From: 38-11 sp964539975
Lineage (GTDB): Bacteria > Bacillota > Clostridia > Tissierellales > Dethiosulfatibacteraceae
Assembly: GCA_964539975.1 (NCBI GenBank)
Contig: CAZIKK010000004.1
Span: 1 to 64,000 of the forward strand
Length of the DNA stretch: 64,000 nt
Reading direction: 5' to 3'
Shown: piece after piece, positions 60,206 through 64,000 of the stretch
Position numbering within the stretch: the stretch's first letter is position 1
How the letters are laid out: every line of letters starts with the position of its first letter
Position numbers and translations under genes: made by a program
The notes under the pieces: generated by a model
Seen by the model: the letters and a program-made list of their open reading frames with translations, nothing else
The model's database searches: none
What the model was told of the DNA's origin: nothing

Positions 60206-61051
60206 CTAAATAACCGCCGAGGCATGGCGATAGGCATGGCAACAGATATTGACAGCTACAGGCAATCCTGCAATATGGGTTGGGTAGTGTTCAATGTGTA
60301 CCCCTAGGCAAGTTGTCTTTCCTCCAAATCCGCCAGGTCCTATATCGAGCGTATTGATTTCCTTTAAGAGCTCCTGTTCTAATATGCGATAGTTTGAATC
60401 CTTAGCCGGTAGTCCAAGATCTCTTATCAAGGCTTTTTTTGACAATAGTGCTGCTTTTTCAAAGGTCCCACCAATACCTATCCCAATAACAATGGGAGGA
60501 CAGGGATTTGGACCCGCCTCTTTAACGCAATCAACGACGAAAGTTTTCACACCCTTTACACCGTCTGCAGGTTTTAACATTTTGATCTGACTCATGTTTT
60601 CTGAACCAAACCCTTTCGGGGCTACGTGAACAAAAATCTGGTCTCCTTCAACAAACTGATAGTGTATGATAGCAGGCGTATTATTCGTTGTATTCTTTCG
60701 TGTAAAAAGCGGATCACCTACGACAGATTTCCTTAAAAAAGCTTCTGTGTAAGCTTCTGATACGGCTTCATTGAGGGCTTTCTCTATAAAACTTCCTATT
60801 ATTTGGACTCGATGTCCTATTTCCAAAAAAATCACGGCCATACCCGTGTCTTGGCACATAGGAATCTGTTCATCACGGGCAATCACATCATTGAATATGA
60901 TTTCGTCCATAATGGATTGAGGGATTTTATCTACTTCTTGAGTCTTTGCCTCATGTAAAACCTTTAGCATGCGACTCCCAATATCATGGTTTGATTGAAT
61001 CAACAATTTCTTGACCGTTTCTTTGATCAAGTCGGACTTAATAACTCTCAT
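60206..61051 (-). CDS. Class I fumarate hydratase, alpha (N-terminal) subunit
   Basis: This 281-residue Fe-S hydro-lyase subunit carries the cluster Cys in IPMCQDTGMAVIF near 63, AGPNPCPPIVIGIGIGGTFE near 185 and GGKTTCLGVHIEHYPTHIAG near 248. The oxygen-sensitive [4Fe-4S] cluster is expected. It lies 8 bp after tsaD and next to the beta subunit. Fumarase is preferred to tartrate dehydratase on general clostridial occurrence. Confidence 0.9.
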   Translation of the reverse strand: MRVIKSDLIKETVKKLLIQSNHDIGSRMLKVLHEAKTQEVDKIPQSIMDEIIFNDVIARDEQIPMCQDTGMAVIFLEIGHRVQIIGSFIEKALNEAVSEAYTEAFLRKSVVGDPLFTRKNTTNNTPAIIHYQFVEGDQIFVHVAPKGFGSENMSQIKMLKPADGVKGVKTFVVDCVKEAGPNPCPPIVIGIGIGGTFEKAALLSKKALIRDLGLPAKDSNYRILEQELLKEINTLDIGPGGFGGKTTCLGVHIEHYPTHIAGLPVAVNICCHAYRHASAVI

Positions 61052-61059
61052 TCTTCCTC

Positions 61060-62073
61060 CTACTGGAATTTCAGGTTCGGAATTGCATTTAAGTGGTAAT
61101 CTGCAAACTCTTTTCTTTGATATTTAAAATCTCCTGCACATCCAATCATTGCTGCATTATCTGTACAAAGCAAGCTTGATGGATATGAGAAGTTGAAGCC
61201 TTCTTGTTGACACCTTTGAAGCATGACCTTCCTTAATCTTCCATTAGAGGCTACTCCACCAGCCATGTTAATTGTGGTCAGATCAAATTTCTTGGCAGCT
61301 TCAATGGTCTTCTCAACCAAAACGGCCACTACTGCCTCTTGGAAGCTAGCTGCAACATCGGGAATGTTGATGACCTGTCTTTTCATTTTCATGGTGTTTT
61401 GGTAGTTGATAACTGCTGATTTTAGGCCACTAAAGCTGAAATCTAAAGAGCCTTTTTCAAGAAAAGCTTTTGGGAAATCAATCGCAGATGAATGGCCTGT
61501 CTTTGCTATCCGTTCAATGCTTGGACCTCCCGGATATTCCAGCCCCAATGTCCTAGCAACTTTATCAAAAGCTTCACCGGCCGCATCATCTCTGGTTTTT
61601 CCGACTACATGGTATTTCCCATAGTCTTCTGTGACAACCAGGTGCGTATGACCACCTGATACGACTAAGGTTAAAAAGGGTGGTCGAAGATTAGGTTTTT
61701 CAATAAAATTTGCGCAAATGTGACCTTCTATATGATTGACAGCAATCAGAGGAATATCTAACCCATATGAAATGCCTTTAGCATAATTGATCCCAACCAA
61801 CAAAGCTCCCACCAATCCAGGACCTTGGGTGACCGCAACGGCGTCAATTTCTTCCAAAGCACATTGGCTTTCAGCCATAGCACTTGACACAACGTCATGT
61901 ATGACCGCTATGTGATTTCTTGAAGCAATTTCTGGCACAACTCCTCCATATGACTTATGTATATCAATTTGTGAATAAATTTGGTTGGCTAGTACAACCC
62001 TTCCATTTCTAACAACTGCAGCAGCCGTTTCATCACAGGAGGTTTCAATCGCTAATATATGTCGGTCTTTCAT
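61060..62073 (-). CDS. tsaD: tRNA N6-adenosine threonylcarbamoyltransferase TsaD
   Basis: This 337-residue ASKHA-fold enzyme has LAIETSCDETAAAVV at the N terminus, the metal His pair in VNHIEGHICANF near 113, VVSGGHTHLVV near 133 and the later AGGVASNGRLR near 275. It transfers threonylcarbamoyl to A37 of ANN-decoding tRNAs, with TsaB and TsaE from the same operon. It overlaps the WYL-like gene by 4 nt. Confidence 0.96.
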   Translation of the reverse strand: MKDRHILAIETSCDETAAAVVRNGRVVLANQIYSQIDIHKSYGGVVPEIASRNHIAVIHDVVSSAMAESQCALEEIDAVAVTQGPGLVGALLVGINYAKGISYGLDIPLIAVNHIEGHICANFIEKPNLRPPFLTLVVSGGHTHLVVTEDYGKYHVVGKTRDDAAGEAFDKVARTLGLEYPGGPSIERIAKTGHSSAIDFPKAFLEKGSLDFSFSGLKSAVINYQNTMKMKRQVINIPDVAASFQEAVVAVLVEKTIEAAKKFDLTTINMAGGVASNGRLRKVMLQRCQQEGFNFSYPSSLLCTDNAAMIGCAGDFKYQRKEFADYHLNAIPNLKFQ

Positions 62074-62279
62074 ACCATCCCCTCTTTCTTTATCAATTCT
62101 GTCGCTAAGATATTTTTATATAAAAAAGTACGCCTAGCCTTTCTTAAATAGCAAAAAGCAATAATTTTTTCATCTTCAATGGCCAAAACTTTTATAGTCC
62201 TTTCCGTAATAATGCCTTTATTATCATAAACAATTTTTACCAAATAGTTCTCTTCCAGAGATTTTTTTAATCCATACAT
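62070..62279 (-). CDS. WYL-domain-like mini-protein
   Basis: This protein of about 69 residues resembles the core of a WYL domain: NYLVKIVYDNKGIITERTIK, then DEKIIAFCYLRKARRTFLYK and NILATELI. WYL domains usually follow a DNA-binding helix-turn-helix and sense nucleic acid ligands; here there is no such domain. The ATG at 62279 is 6 nt from AGGTGGA. The gene overlaps tsaD by 4 nt and follows rimI, so it is a translationally coupled member of the t6A operon. Function unknown; family match is by eye. Confidence 0.65.
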   Translation of the reverse strand: MYGLKKSLEENYLVKIVYDNKGIITERTIKVLAIEDEKIIAFCYLRKARRTFLYKNILATELIKKEGMV

Positions 62280-62281
62280 CT

Positions 62282-62749
62282 TCAATCCACCTGTGTCATT
62301 TCTTTTATCATAACATGCGCATTTTCCATAGGTTGTTTGTAATAATCCGGTATCGTATGAACCACTCTAAACCCGTGGTGCTCATATAAAGAGATAGCAG
62401 CTTTATTCCCAACTCTTACTTCTAGGACTATTTTTATCACTTTCTTTGCTTTTAAATAACTCAGGACATTTTCCATCAAATAATGTCCAAAGCCTTTTCC
62501 CCTTTGATATGGGCTAATGGCTAAATTATTAATAGATGCTTCATCGTCTAAAATCATTATCGATATATACCCAATCAAATCCTCTTTCATCCAAAGGCCG
62601 AGTAATTCAATATGCTTGCTTGTGATATCCGATCGAAACATGTTTTTATTCCATGGGTCTGGAAAGGATAGATTTTCAAGATTGACAATCTCTTCCAGTG
62701 AATCTAAAGTACATGGCCTAATTTGCAACATTTCCTTTCTATGGCACAT
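62282..62749 (-). CDS. rimI: Ribosomal protein S18 alanine N-acetyltransferase RimI
   Basis: This GNAT acetyltransferase (about 155 residues) has LENLSFPDPWNKNMFRSDIT near 25, NLAISPYQRGKGFGHYLMEN near 80 (acetyl-CoA loop RGKGFG) and EVRVGNKAAISLYEHHGFRV near 115. RimI acetylates S18 and commonly lies between tsaB and tsaD, as here. Two starts are possible: 62749 (AAAGGAA 8 nt upstream, overlapping tsaB by 11 nt) and 62731 (site too close). The former is preferred. Confidence 0.9.
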   Translation of the reverse strand: MCHRKEMLQIRPCTLDSLEEIVNLENLSFPDPWNKNMFRSDITSKHIELLGLWMKEDLIGYISIMILDDEASINNLAISPYQRGKGFGHYLMENVLSYLKAKKVIKIVLEVRVGNKAAISLYEHHGFRVVHTIPDYYKQPMENAHVMIKEMTQVD

Positions 62750-63446
62750 TCGTTTTATTCCTTTCCGCTTGGGAGGGTCTAATATAGTTAGGGGCAAAGG
62801 ATTCTATGCTTGTCGATTTTCCTTGAAGATAAGCTTGGTAGCCCAGTTCGCATATAGCATGCGCTTTTATAACATCCTCGTATGTGCTATCAGTGAAGCG
62901 TGGCACACCTCGATTAAGATAGAGGGATTCAATCAAATTCTGATGTTTTTTTGCCCCATCTCCCACAAAAAAAGGTTGACTGTGTTTTGTCGATAACTCC
63001 TCGATTAAAGAAGAGATATGGGACATGTCGGGTGAAGCTAACTCAATGAACTCATTGTTATTCCATTGGTAAGTTGCATGATAAACTCTATCTCCCCTTG
63101 CATCAATTAAAGGAATGATGGGGTTTTGAATATATTTGATGTTATAAGCCAACGCGGAAGTTGCGCTAATAGAGGCTATGTTTTGATTTCCAACAAAACC
63201 AATCCCTTTTGCGATAGCTCCTCCAATGCGTAGCCCTGTGTAAGATCCCGGGCCCTCATCAATGGCTATCAGATTCAAATCTAAAGGTTTAAGATCAAGT
63301 GACGTCAATAAATCAACTATGAGCGGCATTAATTTCTCTGAATGTGTCAGCTTATGGTTTAACGTAAACTCGCCCAATAATTGTCTGTTTTTCATAACAG
63401 CGCAAGAGGCAGCCGTACTAGATGATTCAATTCCTAAAATAATCAT
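62739..63446 (-). CDS. tsaB: t6A synthesis protein TsaB
   Basis: This 235-residue YeaZ-family protein has MIILGIESSSTAASCAVMKN at the start, IDEGPGSYTGLRIGGAIAKG near 62 and VPLIDARGD-like IIPLIDARGDRVYHATY near 112. It has no full active site and acts as a partner of TsaD. It overlaps tsaE by 20 nt and rimI by 11 nt. Confidence 0.95.
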   Translation of the reverse strand: MIILGIESSSTAASCAVMKNRQLLGEFTLNHKLTHSEKLMPLIVDLLTSLDLKPLDLNLIAIDEGPGSYTGLRIGGAIAKGIGFVGNQNIASISATSALAYNIKYIQNPIIPLIDARGDRVYHATYQWNNNEFIELASPDMSHISSLIEELSTKHSQPFFVGDGAKKHQNLIESLYLNRGVPRFTDSTYEDVIKAHAICELGYQAYLQGKSTSIESFAPNYIRPSQAERNKTNVP

Positions 63447-63915
63447 ATCTTCCCAACTCCTTAATCAGGCAATCAAACACGTCACCTTTTCCAGACAGTT
63501 CTATTTGCCGTATACCTGTGGCTGGTTCTACATGGATAATTAGGTATACCTTGTTTTCAGGCAACAATTCTTTCAGTACTCTAGCCCACTCTAGAACAAA
63601 CAACCCTTTTGAATAGATGTATTGATCTATGTCAATTTCATAAGCTTCTTCTACCCCTTCAAGACGATAGGCATCCATATGATGAAAAGGCAGATCTCCG
63701 TCATAAGTCTTAACTATGCTAAAAGTTGGGCTGGTAATAGGTTCTGAGATATTCAAATGTTTGCCGATGGCTTTTGCTAAAGTTGTTTTCCCAGCACCCA
63801 AGTCGCCATCTAAACAAATAATGCTTCCTTCTTTGGCGCATGTGACAATCATTTCGCCCAATAATTCTGTATGTTCCAATGTTTTTAACTCAAATCTAAT
63901 CCATTCATTGATCAT
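63427..63915 (-). CDS. tsaE: t6A synthesis ATPase TsaE
   Basis: This 162-residue P-loop ATPase has Walker A LDGDLGAGKTTLAKAI near 36, TSPTFSIVKTYDG near 62 and the HMDAYRLEGVEE motif near 79, then VLEWA. It regulates the TsaBD complex. It is the first gene of the operon, after AGAAGGAG, with a good promoter. Confidence 0.95.
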   Translation of the reverse strand: MINEWIRFELKTLEHTELLGEMIVTCAKEGSIICLDGDLGAGKTTLAKAIGKHLNISEPITSPTFSIVKTYDGDLPFHHMDAYRLEGVEEAYEIDIDQYIYSKGLFVLEWARVLKELLPENKVYLIIHVEPATGIRQIELSGKGDVFDCLIKELGRYDYFRN

Positions 63916-63945
63916 TTTTGTCTCCTTCTATTGTTGACTACATCC

Positions 63946-63974
63946 ATTATACATAGTTATTTTTGAGACATCAA
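63946..63974 (-). promoter_or_regulatory. Promoter of the tsaE-tsaB-rimI-WYL-tsaD-fum operon
   Basis: On the minus strand TTGATG (63974-63969), 17 nt ending ATG (extended -10 TG), then TATAAT (63951-63946). It lies about 30 bp before tsaE. Confidence 0.7.
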
Positions 63975-64000
63975 TAAAAAACAGCTTGTTTGATCAAGCT
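63975..64000 (-). terminator. Rho-independent terminator of an upstream gene outside the window
   Basis: A 6-bp stem, AGCTTG with CAAGCT, has a 6-nt loop and is followed on the minus strand by GTTTTTT. It reaches the window edge, so the stem may be longer. Confidence 0.7.

Noticed and set aside
1..64000. CRISPR arrays, insertion sequences, prophage, rRNA or tRNA genes
   Set aside because: No spaced direct repeats other than the coding 216-bp repeat, no transposase or integrase reading frames, and intergenic gaps are too short or lack cloverleaf or rRNA sequence.

Overview
The window looks like chromosomal DNA of a Gram-positive anaerobe of the class Clostridia (Bacillota). The evidence is strong AGGAGG-type ribosome binding sites, an SCIFF peptide with its radical-SAM maturase, an IreB/DUF1292/RuvX/MltG neighbourhood next to alaS, HemZ, a SpoIID-domain protein, a Clostridia-type minimal ISC operon (iscR-iscS-iscU-mnmA) and a single RNase J. 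Genus cannot be fixed from the sequence. Nearly everything is on the minus strand; the exceptions are a three-gene acyltransferase cluster (4049-7030) and a class A penicillin-binding protein (56342-59608). I found no rRNA, tRNA, CRISPR array, insertion sequence or prophage. No gene-free stretch exceeds 300 bp; the longest (10137-10428) holds a possible promoter and a terminator.

Layout. 1-1037: repeat-rich secreted protein interrupted by a 100-N assembly gap. 1106-3868: a GGDEF/HD-GYP c-di-GMP protein and an iron-type alcohol dehydrogenase. 4049-7030 (+): DUF4358-like lipoprotein, MBOAT O-acyltransferase and DHHW-like protein, probably one cell-surface polymer acylation unit. 7113-14976: type IV pilus locus read pilB-pilT-pilC-pilA and then three minor-pilin-like genes, the last fused to Ig-like modules. 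15078-18616: udk, U32 tRNA hydroxylase, trmR, mltG. 18627-22758: RNase J, Fur, DUF1292, RuvX, a ferredoxin-type aldo/keto reductase and IreB. 22805-28565: alaS, mnmA, iscU, iscS, iscR. 28694-34927: an unknown gene, rarA, glyA, csoR-like, rseC-like, tcdA, aspS. 34943-42813: hemZ, MBL hydrolase, dtd, rel, apt, recJ, LapA-like. 42874-47546: secF, secD, gamma-carbonic-anhydrase-like, scfB, scfA, yajC. 47565-56146: tgt, queA, SpoIID-like, ruvB, ruvA, ruvC, yebC, YigZ-like, hflX. 56342-59608 (+): PBP1A. 59657-63915: two-subunit fumarase, tsaD, WYL-like mini-protein, rimI, tsaB, tsaE.

A strong theme is translation fidelity and tRNA modification: TrhP/TrmR (wobble 5-methoxyuridine), MnmA with IscS/IscU (2-thiouridine), TcdA and TsaB/D/E (cyclic t6A), Tgt/QueA (queuosine), Dtd, AlaRS and AspRS all lie here. 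Protein export (SecDF, YajC), recombination (RuvABC, RecJ, RarA, RuvX) and envelope growth (MltG, PBP1A) fill most of the rest.

The best regulatory signals are a near-consensus IscR type 1 operator over the iscR promoter, an inverted repeat with a Fur-box-like core just after a TTGACA-type promoter in front of fur, a perfect TTGACA-N17-TATAAT promoter plus leader hairpin for alaS, and an internal terminator between the SCIFF peptide gene and its maturase. I did not find a convincing wholly new system. The most promising less-described items are the pilin-Ig fusion, the DUF4358/MBOAT/DHHW unit, the unknown gene coupled to rarA, the WYL-only mini-protein inside the t6A operon and the duplicated Cys modules at the PBP1A C terminus.
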